64,000 nt of DNA from JBBWZH01 sp035544115 (lineage in GTDB: Bacteria > Actinomycetota > Actinomycetes > Mycobacteriales > CADCTP01): positions 3,286,001 through 3,350,000 of the forward strand of contig OY970235.1 of NCBI GenBank assembly GCA_963714145.1, given 5' to 3'. Shown here one piece after another: positions 1 to 8,514 of the stretch. The notes under the pieces were generated by a model. It was given only the letters and a program-made list of their open reading frames with translations, did no database searches and was not told the DNA's origin. How positions within the stretch are numbered: position 1 is the first letter of the stretch; each line of letters begins with the position of its first letter. Position numbers and translations under genes: made by a program.

Positions 1-726
1 TGTGACCGGTCCGGCCAGGGCGGCCCGCCGCGGCGCGGAGGCCAGCGCGGTGTGCAGCCACTTGGTCATGGTCACGGCATCCCAGACGGGGCGGCCGGTG
101 CGGGCCTGGACGGCGACGGCGTACGGCGGCAGGTTGGCGCACTCCAGGACGAAGGCGCCGACCGACGGGTCGCGGTCCAGGACGCGGGCGCAGCGGTCGG
201 TGACCTGGCGCCGTACCTCCGCCACGTCCAACGACGAACCGTTGCCGCCGACGATGCAGGGATAGAACGCCTCGCAGTCCTCCAGGCCGGTCAGCACCAC
301 CCGGGCCTGCTCGGGTGCGCTGACGCCGGCGCCGGTCAGGTGTCGACCGGTCAGCGTGGCCGCGTTCGCGGTGACCACGCAGACCCGGGCCGAGCCGGGC
401 AACGACCGCAGCACCATCGGGATCTGCATCAGGCTGGAGCTGAGCAGCGGCACCGGGAGGGCCGCGGCCAGTTCCGGCTGCAGGATGGCGAGGAACCCGC
501 AGGTCGTCACGACCCCCGCGGCGCCGCGGTCGACCAGCCGCCGGGCGGCCGCGACGAACCGGTCCAGCAGCCCGGCGGATTCCTGCTCGACCACCGACGC
601 CGCGGTGGCGCCGGGCACCATCTCGTACAGCACCGGGAAGCCGAAGGTGCGCGGGTTGCCCACGTCGCCCAGCGGGCGGGGTATCCGCGCGTCGAGCATC
701 AGCACCCCGATGGCGGTGTCCAGCAT
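1..726 (-). CDS. Asp/Glu racemase-family protein (3' end outside window)
   Basis: The frame opens at an ATG preceded by GGAGG and stays open to the window edge, giving 242 residues without a stop. Two cysteine motifs typical of the aspartate/glutamate/hydantoin racemase superfamily are visible: TTCGFLAILQ near residue 80 and LECANLPPYA near residue 205. These cysteines act as the two-base acid/base pair in known members. It is the last gene of the minus-strand operon, 25 bp after the ABC ATPase stop, so it probably acts on the compound that the transporter imports. Maleate isomerase and arylmalonate decarboxylase-like enzymes share the fold, so the exact reaction is open. Confidence 0.85.
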   Translation of the reverse strand, partial: MLDTAIGVLMLDARIPRPLGDVGNPRTFGFPVLYEMVPGATAASVVEQESAGLLDRFVAAARRLVDRGAAGVVTTCGFLAILQPELAAALPVPLLSSSLMQIPMVLRSLPGSARVCVVTANAATLTGRHLTGAGVSAPEQARVVLTGLEDCEAFYPCIVGGNGSSLDVAEVRRQVTDRCARVLDRDPSVGAFVLECANLPPYAVAVQARTGRPVWDAVTMTKWLHTALASAPRRAALAGPVT

Positions 727-751
727 GCGTTCGGCCCTCCGGGTCGCGAGG

Positions 752-1663
752 TCAGTAGTCGAGGACGGAGTGCAGGAACGCGCGGGTCCGCGGCGACCGC
801 GGCGCCGAGAACACGGTCGCCGGCGGCCCTTCCTCGACCACCTCGCCGTGGTCGAACATCACGACCCGGTCGGAGATCTCCCGGGCGAACCGCATCTCGT
901 GGGTGACGATCAGGGTGGTGATATCGGTCTCGGTGGTCAGCGTGCGGACGACTTCGAGAACCTCGCCGATGAGCTCCGGGTCCAGCGCGGAGGTGATCTC
1001 GTCCAGCAGCAGGATCCTCGGCCGCAGTGTCAGGGCGCGGGCGATGGCGACCCGCTGCTGCTGGCCGCCGGACAGCTCGCCCGGGTAGGCGCCGGCCTTC
1101 GCGGCGAGCCCGACCAGGCCGAGGTGTTCCCGGGCCAGCCCGGCGGCGTCCGATTTGGACAGTCCGAGCACGCTGCGCGGGGCCAGCGTCAGGTTGTCCA
1201 GCACGGTCATGTGCGGGAAGAGGTTGAAGTGCTGGAAGACCATGCCCAGCGCCCGGGCCTGCCGGCGGGCCTGGGCCGGCGGCAGCGGCCTGCGGCCGGC
1301 CGGGTCGGCGTACACGATGCTGGTGCCGAAGATCCGGATGTCGCCGCCGGTCGGGCGGTCGAGCAGCATCGCCAGCCGCAGCACGGTGGTCTTGCCCGAC
1401 CCGCTCGGGCCGATCAGCGTGACCGTCTCCCCCGGCCGGACGGACAGGATGAAGCCGTTCAGGACGACCGCGTCGCCGAACCGCTTGGTCACCGCGTCGA
1501 ACTCGACCGCCGGGACGGTCGCCACCCCCGCCGTCCCGGCCGGATCGGCCGCCGGCTCCATCGGCTCGCCCCGGTCACCCGCCGGCCCGGCCGCCGGCCG
1601 CGCCGGGCCGGCCTGCCCGGCCGTCACTGCCGCGGGCAGCGTTGTCGGGTCAGAATCCGCCAC
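752..1663 (-). CDS. polar amino-acid-type ABC transporter ATP-binding protein
   Basis: 303 residues. It shows Walker A GPSGSGKT (85-92), a Q-loop glutamine (144), signature LSGGQ (197-201) and Walker B ILLLDE (217-222), as in GlnQ/EhuA-type importers. It powers import through the two permeases encoded just upstream. The first 50 residues are a Gly/Pro/Ala-rich tail not needed by the domain, so the true start may be internal, for example the ATG near codon 35. From the ATG at 1663 the gene overlaps the permease stop by 14 bp, which fits translational coupling. Confidence 0.93.
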   Translation of the reverse strand: MADSDPTTLPAAVTAGQAGPARPAAGPAGDRGEPMEPAADPAGTAGVATVPAVEFDAVTKRFGDAVVLNGFILSVRPGETVTLIGPSGSGKTTVLRLAMLLDRPTGGDIRIFGTSIVYADPAGRRPLPPAQARRQARALGMVFQHFNLFPHMTVLDNLTLAPRSVLGLSKSDAAGLAREHLGLVGLAAKAGAYPGELSGGQQQRVAIARALTLRPRILLLDEITSALDPELIGEVLEVVRTLTTETDITTLIVTHEMRFAREISDRVVMFDHGEVVEEGPPATVFSAPRSPRTRAFLHSVLDY

Positions 1664-2309
1664 GCGTCACTCTCCGTTCGACCCGCCGGATGATCCAGAC
1701 CGACGGCAGGTTCAGCAGCAGGTAGAGCAGCCCGGCGAGGGTGAACGGCTCCAGGTAGCGGAACGACTCGTAGCCGGCGACCTGGGCGTTGGTGAGCAGC
1801 ACCGGGACGCCGATGGCGAACAGCAGCGCCGTCTGCTTGTAGAGGATCACGATGTAGTTGGCCAGCGCCCCGACGTTGGCCCGCAGCACGGTGGGCAGCA
1901 CGACCCGGGCCCAGGTCACCCGGGTCGGCAGGCCCAGCGCGGCGGCGGCGTCCCAGGTCGTGCCGGGCACGCTGGCCAGCCCGCCGCGGTACACCTCGGA
2001 GCAGTACGCCGCGTAGACCGCGCCGAGCACGACCACGCCGGTCAGGAACGCCGACGGCCGCAGCCCGGCACCGGGCAGCCCGTAGAACGCGAAGAACAGC
2101 AGCACCAGGATGGGCACGCCGCGGGTGACCTCGACGAGCACCCGCAGGCAGACCTGGGCGACCCGGGGGCCGGTCCACCCGGCCACCGCGATCAGCAGCC
2201 CGCCGAGCAGCGCGATCGTCCCGCTCAGCACGGTGACCAGAAACGTCTGCCCGACGCCGCGCAGCAGGGTGGGCATGATCTGCCAGGCGTACGCCCAGTC
2301 CCAGCTCAT
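1650..2309 (-). CDS. amino-acid ABC transporter permease (EhuD-like)
   Basis: 219 residues with about five hydrophobic segments and the conserved EAA-like loop (GTTWDAAAALGLPTRVTWARVV) that docks on the ATPase. It belongs to the HisM/GlnP-type permeases, and the overall sequence recalls the EhuD subunit of ectoine/hydroxyectoine importers. The ATG at 2309 overlaps the preceding permease stop as ATGA, which fixes the start. Substrate is inferred from family only. Nearby genes hint at an amino or acyl acid rather than ectoine. Confidence 0.92.
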   Translation of the reverse strand: MSWDWAYAWQIMPTLLRGVGQTFLVTVLSGTIALLGGLLIAVAGWTGPRVAQVCLRVLVEVTRGVPILVLLFFAFYGLPGAGLRPSAFLTGVVVLGAVYAAYCSEVYRGGLASVPGTTWDAAAALGLPTRVTWARVVLPTVLRANVGALANYIVILYKQTALLFAIGVPVLLTNAQVAGYESFRYLEPFTLAGLLYLLLNLPSVWIIRRVERRVTRGGF

Positions 2310-3049
2310 GCCCGGCCCTGCCGGACCAGGGCCGCCCGCCGGGCCGGCCGGCCCGGCGCCGGGGCGCGGCGGCGGGCCCGGCTGATCGGCAGGGCGTACT
2401 CGACGGCCCGGAACGCCAGCGCGACCACGCCGGACAGCGCGAGGTAGCAGCCGGCGAGCAGGAGGTAGACCGGGACCGTCTGGTTGGTCTGCACCCGCAC
2501 CGTGTTCCCCCAGTAGAGCAGGTCCTGCACCGAGACGAAGCTGACCACCGAGGTCCACTTGGCCAGGTCGACGGCGAGGCTGCCGAACGCCGGCACGATC
2601 TGGCCGAGCGCCTGCGGCAGGATCACCCGGGCGAGCGCGACCCGGCGCGGCAGCCCGAGCGTATGGCAGGCGTCGCGCTGTCCACTCGGGACGGCGAGCA
2701 GTCCACTTCGGACGATCTCGGCGCCGTAGGCGCCGCCGTTGAGGCTGAGCACCAGCACCGCGGCGACGGTGGGCGGCAGCCGCGGCGCGCCCTGGATCGA
2801 CGGCAGCGCGTAGTACACCCAGAACAGCTGCACCAGCACGGACGTGCCGCGCAGGAACTCGACCGCGCCGCCGCTGGCCGCCCGGGCCGGGGTGTTGCGC
2901 CCGGCCCGCAGGGTGCCGAGCAGTATCGCGACGGTGGCGGCGCCGAGGATGCTGGCGCCGGCGATCTCGGCGGTGGTCAGCAGGCCGGCCGCCAGCTTCG
3001 GCAGGTACGGCCCCAGTTCGTCCACAGTGGACACGTCAGCCACGGTCAC
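2306..3049 (-). CDS. amino-acid ABC transporter permease (EhuC-like)
   Basis: 247 residues, the partner permease of the importer. Hydrophobic segments alternate with the EAA loop around SGQRDACHTLGLPRRVALAR. It starts directly after the binding-protein gene (stop at 3050), so the two are adjacent without a gap, and it ends in ATGA with the next permease. The basic Arg/Ala-rich C-terminal tail is unusual but common in GC-rich actinobacteria. Three copies of a GTCCACWNNGGAC word lie inside this gene (2680, 2701, 3020). Confidence 0.92.
   Translation of the reverse strand: MTVADVSTVDELGPYLPKLAAGLLTTAEIAGASILGAATVAILLGTLRAGRNTPARAASGGAVEFLRGTSVLVQLFWVYYALPSIQGAPRLPPTVAAVLVLSLNGGAYGAEIVRSGLLAVPSGQRDACHTLGLPRRVALARVILPQALGQIVPAFGSLAVDLAKWTSVVSFVSVQDLLYWGNTVRVQTNQTVPVYLLLAGCYLALSGVVALAFRAVEYALPISRARRRAPAPGRPARRAALVRQGRA
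2680..2713. repeat. two copies of the dispersed word GTCCACWNNGGAC
   Basis: GTCCACTCGGGAC (2680-2692) and GTCCACTTCGGAC (2701-2713) sit 21 bp apart inside a permease gene. Further exact matches occur at 3020, 16536, 16982, 26617 (opposite orientation), 37523, 59143, 59350 and 59984. The outer GTCC/GGAC arms are self-complementary and position 7 is always A or T. Function unknown; see the finding on this motif. Confidence 0.7.
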
Positions 3050-3895
3050 CTATTCACACGAGCTCGCGATGTCGGCCCGGGTGGCGGTCTTCAGCAGGTC
3101 GCCGTTGGTGAAACCGTTCTGGGCGTAGAGCCGGGTCAGCGTGCCGTCCTGCCGGAGCTGGGTCAGCACCTTGTCGAACTCGTCCCGGGCGGCGCGGTCG
3201 GCCGGCCGGAACCCGATCCCGACCCCGGACAGCTTCGAGGCCTCGTCGACCAGGATGTCGATCGGCGCGGCCTTGTCCTTCTGCGCCTGCAGGGTGAACT
3301 GGCCGGCGGCGAACGCGTCGGCCCGGCCGCTGGTCACCGCGGTGATGCCGGTCTGCGAGTCCGGCACCGCGACCAGCTGGCTCTGCCTGACCCCCTGCGC
3401 CAGCGCGAAACTCTGCTGGCTCGACCCACTGAACACGGCCAGCCGCAGCGCCGGGTCACCGGTGATCGACCGGTAGTCGACGAGCTTCTTCGGGTTGCCG
3501 ACCGGGACGCCCAGCGCCTCGTGCTGCACGGACAGCGGCTGGGAGAAGAGGATCACCTTGCACCGGGCCGCGGTGATGTTCAGCCCGCCCGGCAGCAGGT
3601 CGTACTGCCCGGCCTGCAGCGCCGGGATCATCGCGTCGTAGGTGGTGGCGGTCGCCTTCAGCTGGCCCACGCCGAGCTGCTTGAGCACCCGCCCGGTCAC
3701 GTCCACCAGGTAGCCGGACGGCTGCCCGTCGGCCGAGATCGTCGCGAACGGCGGCGTCTGGGCCAGCGGAACCCGGGCGAGCCCGGCCTTCCGCATCGAC
3801 TCCAGCAGGTCACCCGAGCCGGCCCCGGACGAGCAGGCGGTGGCCAGCAGGGCGGCGGCGGTGGCGGCGGCCAGCACGGCGGCGTATCTAGTCAT
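3050..3895 (-). CDS. amino-acid ABC transporter substrate-binding lipoprotein (EhuB-like)
   Basis: 281 residues. A short hydrophobic N-terminus ends in the lipobox LATAC (cysteine about residue 21), so the mature protein should be lipid-anchored outside the membrane. The remainder is a type 2 periplasmic-binding fold (PF00497-like) as in EhuB, capturing the ligand for the two permeases downstream. The ATG at 3895 overlaps the ligase stop by 8 bp. The ligand is not predictable by eye. Confidence 0.92.
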   Translation of the reverse strand: MTRYAAVLAAATAAALLATACSSGAGSGDLLESMRKAGLARVPLAQTPPFATISADGQPSGYLVDVTGRVLKQLGVGQLKATATTYDAMIPALQAGQYDLLPGGLNITAARCKVILFSQPLSVQHEALGVPVGNPKKLVDYRSITGDPALRLAVFSGSSQQSFALAQGVRQSQLVAVPDSQTGITAVTSGRADAFAAGQFTLQAQKDKAAPIDILVDEASKLSGVGIGFRPADRAARDEFDKVLTQLRQDGTLTRLYAQNGFTNGDLLKTATRADIASSCE

Positions 3896-5471
3896 GACGT
3901 TCTCCCGGTGACGCTGTGGAGGGGGCGGGGGCAGCCAGCCGGCGGCGCAACTCGGCCCGCTGGATCTTGTTGGTGACCGACCTTGGCAGCTCGGTGACGA
4001 ACTCCACCTGCCGCGGGTAGGCGAACAGCGCGTAGGTCCGCCGGACGTGGTCCTGCAGGTCGGCGACCAGCGTCGGACCGGGCGACGCACCAGGCGCCGG
4101 GACCACGAACGCGTGCACGACGTGGCCGCGCTCGCGGTCCGGCGCGCCGACCACGGCCGACGCGCTCACCGCGGGGTGGCTGTCCAGCGCCGCCTCCACC
4201 TCGTACGGACCGATGCGGTAGCCGGCCGAGATGATCACGTCGTCGTCCCGGCCGAGGTACCAGAAGTAGCCGTCCTCGTCGACCCGCGCGAGATCACGGG
4301 TGTGCCACCACTCGCCGCCGAAGGTCGCGGCGCTGGCCTGCGGCCGGTTCCAGTAGCCCAGCGGGTACTGCGGGTTGGTCCGGGCCCGCAGGCACACCTC
4401 GCCCGGTGTGCCGGCCGGCACCGGCCGCTCGTCCGGGCCCAGCACGGCGACCTGCCAGCCCGGTGTCGGGGTGCCCATCGACCCGGGCTTGACCGGCACC
4501 CCGGGCCGGTTGGAGACCAGCGGGAACGACTCGGTGCAGCCGTAGTAGTCCAGCAGCGTCACCCCGAACTGGCCGCGGAACCAGTCGATGAGGTCGGCCG
4601 CCAGCGGTTCGCTCGAGCTGCACGCGACCCGCAGCCGCAGCGGTATCCGCGCGCCGGCGTCCGGGCAGGTGTCCCGCAGCCGGCGGATCGCGGTCGGGTT
4701 CAGCAGCGTGTTCGTGACCCCGTGCGCGGCCATCGCGGTGAACAGCGCCACCGGGTCGAACCGGGGGGCGCCGTGGTAGACGAACTGGATCGCGCCCAGC
4801 CGCCACGGGCCGAACACCTTCGTCAGCGACCAGGCCCAGTCCCCGGTGCCGTGGTAGACCTCGCCCGGCCGCAGGTCGTGGCAGACCTCGAACTCGTTGT
4901 GGCCCAGCAGCACCCGGTGCGCGTGCACGATGCCCTTGGCCGGCCCGCTGGTACCGGACGTGTAGTAGATCTGGGCCGGTTCGTCCGCGCTGGTCGGCAC
5001 CGGGTCGAAGGTGTCGGGCAGGCCGGTGAGCAGGTCGCCGGTCAGCTCCACCACGGTCGTCCGGGTGCCGGCCGCGGCGGCCCGGATCCGCGGCGCCGCG
5101 GCCGGGTCGGTCACCACCACCGCCGGGGCGCAGTCGCCGATCCGGTAGGCGAACGCGTCCTGCCGCCAGAGCGGGGACATCACGACCACCACCCCGCCGG
5201 CCAGCAGCACGCCGAGGGTGATCGCGGCCGTCTCCGGCAGCGGCGGCAGCACCACCGCGACCCGGTCGCCGCGGCCGACCCCGAGCCGGCGCAGCAGGTG
5301 CGCGGCCCGGCCGGTCAGCGCGGCCAGCTCGGCCCAGCCGACGGTCCGGACCTCGCCACGGTGGTCGGCCCACACCATCGCGACCTGCGCGGGGTCCCGG
5401 CCGGCCAGCACGTCCGCGGCGAGGTTGTACGTCGCCGGCACCTGCCACGGCGGCGGATACCCGCCGGTCAT
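3888..5471 (-). CDS. AMP-forming acyl-CoA synthetase
   Basis: 527 residues of the ANL superfamily. The P-loop YYTSGTSGPAKG lies at 169-180, the motif YYGCTE near 315, WWHTRDLA near 400, and the C-terminal lysine motif RSVTNKIQRAEL near 505. It should activate a carboxylic acid to the acyl-CoA via an acyl-adenylate. The segment GDWAWSLTKVFGPW resembles medium-chain (ACSM/acetyl-CoA-synthetase-like) members. It overlaps the upstream hydratase (ATGA) and the downstream binding-protein gene. That supports uptake, CoA activation and beta-oxidation-like processing of one substrate. Confidence 0.92.
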   Translation of the reverse strand: MTGGYPPPWQVPATYNLAADVLAGRDPAQVAMVWADHRGEVRTVGWAELAALTGRAAHLLRRLGVGRGDRVAVVLPPLPETAAITLGVLLAGGVVVVMSPLWRQDAFAYRIGDCAPAVVVTDPAAAPRIRAAAAGTRTTVVELTGDLLTGLPDTFDPVPTSADEPAQIYYTSGTSGPAKGIVHAHRVLLGHNEFEVCHDLRPGEVYHGTGDWAWSLTKVFGPWRLGAIQFVYHGAPRFDPVALFTAMAAHGVTNTLLNPTAIRRLRDTCPDAGARIPLRLRVACSSSEPLAADLIDWFRGQFGVTLLDYYGCTESFPLVSNRPGVPVKPGSMGTPTPGWQVAVLGPDERPVPAGTPGEVCLRARTNPQYPLGYWNRPQASAATFGGEWWHTRDLARVDEDGYFWYLGRDDDVIISAGYRIGPYEVEAALDSHPAVSASAVVGAPDRERGHVVHAFVVPAPGASPGPTLVADLQDHVRRTYALFAYPRQVEFVTELPRSVTNKIQRAELRRRLAAPAPSTASPGERHD

Positions 5472-6283
5472 TGTGCCGCCCCGATCCAGGTTCCGGGCGG
5501 GCCTGCCGGGCGGGTGAGGAAGTCGTGCATGCCGGACTGGGGTTCGCCGCTGGCGTAGGCGTCGCGGTGCCAGCCGCGGGCCGCCGCGAACGCCTGCCGG
5601 AGCCCGGGTTCGGTCAGCTCGCGCAGCCAGGCCTTGGTCGCCGCGACCGCGCCCGGCGGCTGCGCGGCCAGCTCGCGGGCGATCGCCAGCGCGGTCGGCA
5701 ACACCGCGTCCGGCGGCACCAGCCGGTGCACCAGGCCGAGCCGGTGCGCCTCGGTGCCGTCCAGCAGCCGGCCGGTCAGCACCAGTTCAGTGGTCCGGGA
5801 CAGCCCGAGGTGCTGGCCGATGATCCAGGTTCCGGTGATGGACGGGATGCCGTGCCGCACTTCCGGCTGCCCGAGGCCGACCCCGGGATGAGCCACCCGG
5901 ATGTCGGCGAGCAGCGCGACCTGGAAGCCGGAACCGGCGGCCACCCCGTTCAGCGCGGCCACCGTCGGCTTGGCCAGGCCGCGGACCGCGTCGTACAGGT
6001 CGGCGCAGTTGTCCAGCCAGGTCTCGACCCGCGCCGGGTCGGCCGGGTCGAACCCGGCGGTCTCGGTCAGGTCCTGGCCGGCGCACCAGCCGGTGCCGGC
6101 GCCGGTCAGCACCAGCGCCCGCACCTGCGCATCCGCGGCCAGCGCGTGCAGCAGGCGGGTCAGCGCCGCCCGGTCGCGCTGGGTCCAGGCGTTCAGCCGG
6201 GCCGGCCGGTTGAGCGTCACGACGGCCACCTCCTGCTCGCGGCGGGTGAGCAGGTAGTGGTCGTCGTCGCGGGGTTCAGGCAC
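5468..6283 (-). CDS. enoyl-CoA hydratase/isomerase family protein
   Basis: 271 residues with the crotonase fold. The oxyanion-hole regions GAGTGWCAGQDL (about 59-70) and AALNGVAAGSGFQVAL (about 105-120) are clear. Position 140 has QPEVRHGIPS in place of a canonical acid pair, so hydratase versus another crotonase activity is uncertain. First gene of the seven-gene operon, opening with GTG at 6283 about 54 bp from a LysR-type box. It would act on the CoA ester made by the next gene. Confidence 0.9.
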   Translation of the reverse strand: MPEPRDDDHYLLTRREQEVAVVTLNRPARLNAWTQRDRAALTRLLHALAADAQVRALVLTGAGTGWCAGQDLTETAGFDPADPARVETWLDNCADLYDAVRGLAKPTVAALNGVAAGSGFQVALLADIRVAHPGVGLGQPEVRHGIPSITGTWIIGQHLGLSRTTELVLTGRLLDGTEAHRLGLVHRLVPPDAVLPTALAIARELAAQPPGAVAATKAWLRELTEPGLRQAFAAARGWHRDAYASGEPQSGMHDFLTRPAGPPGTWIGAAQ

Positions 6284-6336
6284 CGGCCAAGTAGCGGGCC
6301 AACCGGCCGCCGGCGTCCAAGTCCAATCTCCCCGGC

Positions 6337-6357
6337 ACGATTCCGGAGCGGTATCGT
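6337..6357. promoter_or_regulatory. LysR-type T-N11-A operator
   Basis: A perfect inverted repeat ACGAT-N11-ATCGT lies between the divergent hydratase operon and the LysR gene. The spacing matches the classic LysR box. Its right arm overlaps TATCGT (6352-6357), a possible -10 element 8 nt before the regulator's GTG, which would allow autorepression. Confidence 0.75.
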
Positions 6358-6365
6358 CCCAGGCC

Positions 6366-7271
6366 GTGGACGTACGGCACCTGCGCTACTTCGTCGCCGT
6401 CGCCGAGGAGCTGCACTTCGGGCACGCCGCGCTGCGGTTGCACATGACCCAGCCGCCGCTGTCCAAGCGGATCGCCGACCTGGAGCGCGAACTCGGGATC
6501 AGGCTGTTCGACCGGTCCCCGCGCGGCGTCGCGCTCACCGGGCACGGGACCCGGCTGCTGCCGCACGCCCGCCGGGCCGTCGCCGCCTTCGACGTGGCCG
6601 CCGCGGCCATGCGCCGGCCGGCCCGGTCGGCGGCCCGCCGGCTGCTGGTCGCCTTCCCCGCGGACACCTCCCGGGCGGTGATCACCGAGGTGTCCCGGTG
6701 CCTGCGCGAGACCGGACAGGACATCCAGGTGCTGGAGGCCACCACCGCCGAGCAGCACGACCTGCTCCTCGACAGCCGGATCGACCTCGGCGTGCTGCGG
6801 CACCCGTACCCGGCGGCCGGCCTCTGGTCGTCGCGACCGCTGCGGCGGCCGATCGGCGTGATCATGCCGGCGGACCATCCACTGGCCGCCCGGCCGGCGC
6901 TGCGGCTGACCAGCCTGCGCGGCCGGACGCTGGTGATGTTCCCGCGGGAGATGGCCCCCGGGCTGTACGACGAGACGCTGGCCATCTGCCGCCGCAACGG
7001 CTACCTACCCCGCCACATCGAGCACGCGTCCCGGCTGGTGGACGGTCTGCTCGTCGCCGACAACGCGGTCAGCTTCAACACCCCGGACGCGGCCGCCCGC
7101 TGGCCCGGCCTGGTCTGGCGGCCGCTGGTGGATGAGCCGCTGCACTGGCGCACCTCGGCCGTCTGCCGCCGGGTGGACCGCGACGACACGATCCGCGCCG
7201 CGGTCCCGGTGCTGCTGCGCGCGCTGCGCGCGCACGACAGCTGGCTGCCGGCGCCGCGCCCGGAGCCCTGA
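6366..7271 (+). CDS. LysR-family transcriptional regulator
   Basis: 301 residues. An N-terminal winged helix-turn-helix (1-60, with EELHFGHAALRLHMTQPPLS) is followed by an effector-binding domain. No ribosome site precedes the GTG start, and a TATCGT box 8 nt upstream suggests a leaderless message. It diverges from the acyl-CoA/ABC/racemase operon with a T-N11-A box between, so it is probably that operon's activator with a carboxylate or CoA-derived co-inducer. Closest in style to CatR/BenM-type regulators by its N-terminus, which is only a resemblance. Confidence 0.92.
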   Translation: MDVRHLRYFVAVAEELHFGHAALRLHMTQPPLSKRIADLERELGIRLFDRSPRGVALTGHGTRLLPHARRAVAAFDVAAAAMRRPARSAARRLLVAFPADTSRAVITEVSRCLRETGQDIQVLEATTAEQHDLLLDSRIDLGVLRHPYPAAGLWSSRPLRRPIGVIMPADHPLAARPALRLTSLRGRTLVMFPREMAPGLYDETLAICRRNGYLPRHIEHASRLVDGLLVADNAVSFNTPDAAARWPGLVWRPLVDEPLHWRTSAVCRRVDRDDTIRAAVPVLLRALRAHDSWLPAPRPEP

Positions 7272-7292
7272 CCGGCCGGCCGGCCGCCGGTG
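7270..7292. terminator. GC-rich palindrome between convergent genes
   Basis: The self-complementary run CCGGCCGGCCGG, flanked by ACCGGC/GCCGGT, lies between the stops of the LysR gene and the oxidoreductase. No U-tract is present, as is usual in actinobacteria, so the terminator role is inferred from position. Confidence 0.4.
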
Positions 7293-7303
7293 GTGCCGCG
7301 GGT

Positions 7304-8272
7304 TCAGACGGTGATGACGAGCTTCCCCTGGGCGTGGCCGGTGCCGAGGTAGCGCAGCGCGTCCGGGACCTCGGGCAACGGGTAGCTGCGCTCGATCAGC
7401 GGGGTCACCGATCCGGCCGCCAGGAGCTCGCCGACCAGGACCAGGTCGTCCCGGCTGTTCCTGGTCAGCATGCCGACCATCCGCCGGCTGCTGAACCGAC
7501 CTGCCGCGAGCACCTTGACCAGGTCGCCGGCCGGGCCGATCCAGCGGTTGTGCTTGGGCCCGCTGATCACGACCAGGGTTCCGGTGCGGGTCAGCGCGCG
7601 CTTGCGGTCGGCGATGGAACGGTTCCCGGCGACGTCCAGGATCAGGTCGTACTGCTGCCCGCCGCGGGCGAAATCCTCGCGGGTGTAGTCGATGACCTGG
7701 TCCGCGCCGAGAGCCCGGACCGCGGCCAGGTTCCGCGGGCTGCACACGCCGGTGACGTCCGCCCCGAACGTCTTCGCGAGCTGTACGGCGAACGTGCCCA
7801 CCCCGCCGGACGCGCCGTTGACCAGGACCCGCTGCCCCGGCTGCAGCCGGCCCCGGCTACGCAGCGCCTGCAGGGCGGTGAGCGCCGCCATCGGCACCGC
7901 CGCCGCCTGTTCGAAGGTCAGGTTGGCCGGCTTGCGGGCCATCTTGGCCGCCGGGGCGCTCAGGTACTCGGCGAATGCGCCCGGGCGCATGCCGAACACC
8001 TCGTCGCCGGGCCGGAACTCGGTGACCTTCGCGCCGACCGCCGCCACCTCGCCGGCGACGTCGATGCCGGGTACCGCCTGCTTCGGCGCCCGCAGCCCGG
8101 CCCCCAGGCGCATCAGGTACGGCGTGCCGGTCACGAAATGCCAGTCGTACGGGTTGACCGACGCCGCCCGGACCTGGATCAGGATCTCGTCGTCCTTGGC
8201 CACCGGCCGGTCGACGTCGGCGAATTCCAGCACATCAGGTCGGCCGTACCGGTGCTGCACAATTGCCTTCAT
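7304..8272 (-). CDS. zinc-independent quinone oxidoreductase-type NAD(P)-dependent dehydrogenase
   Basis: 322 residues of the medium-chain dehydrogenase superfamily. The GroES-like N-domain carries AASVNPYDWHFVTG (37-50) and the Rossmann nucleotide motif NGASGGVG is at 152-159. The cysteine cluster of zinc alcohol dehydrogenases is absent, so a QOR-type NADPH-dependent reduction of quinones or enones is expected. ATG at 8272 follows a modest GGACGA ribosome site. It stands alone and converges on the LysR gene. No clue to the physiological substrate. Confidence 0.9.
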   Translation of the reverse strand: MKAIVQHRYGRPDVLEFADVDRPVAKDDEILIQVRAASVNPYDWHFVTGTPYLMRLGAGLRAPKQAVPGIDVAGEVAAVGAKVTEFRPGDEVFGMRPGAFAEYLSAPAAKMARKPANLTFEQAAAVPMAALTALQALRSRGRLQPGQRVLVNGASGGVGTFAVQLAKTFGADVTGVCSPRNLAAVRALGADQVIDYTREDFARGGQQYDLILDVAGNRSIADRKRALTRTGTLVVISGPKHNRWIGPAGDLVKVLAAGRFSSRRMVGMLTRNSRDDLVLVGELLAAGSVTPLIERSYPLPEVPDALRYLGTGHAQGKLVITV

Positions 8273-8502
8273 TGTCGTCCTTCGTCCGCGGTGATGGTGC
8301 GCCCAGCCTGCCGGACGGGCCAGCGGCCGACGTCCGGCCGGCGGCGGCACCGGGGCTGCTCCCCCGGTGGTAGCCGGGCGGGTCGGCTACGCCCGGCGGA
8401 GTAGGCGGGCGGCCCCGCGGACGGCGGTACCTGGTCGCGCCGGCCCGAGGTCCGGCCGGCGCTGCCGCCCGGCGGCGGACGCCATCGGGGCGCCCGGTCC
8501 CT

Positions 8503-8508
8503 TACGGT
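8503..8508 (+). promoter_or_regulatory. putative -10 box of a leaderless kinase message
   Basis: TACGGT ends 6 nt before the histidine-kinase ATG, and no ribosome site is visible. The same TACGGT-N6-start arrangement occurs at 26018 and 56269. No convincing -35 element is seen here. Confidence 0.4.
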
Positions 8509-8514
8509 GCTGGC

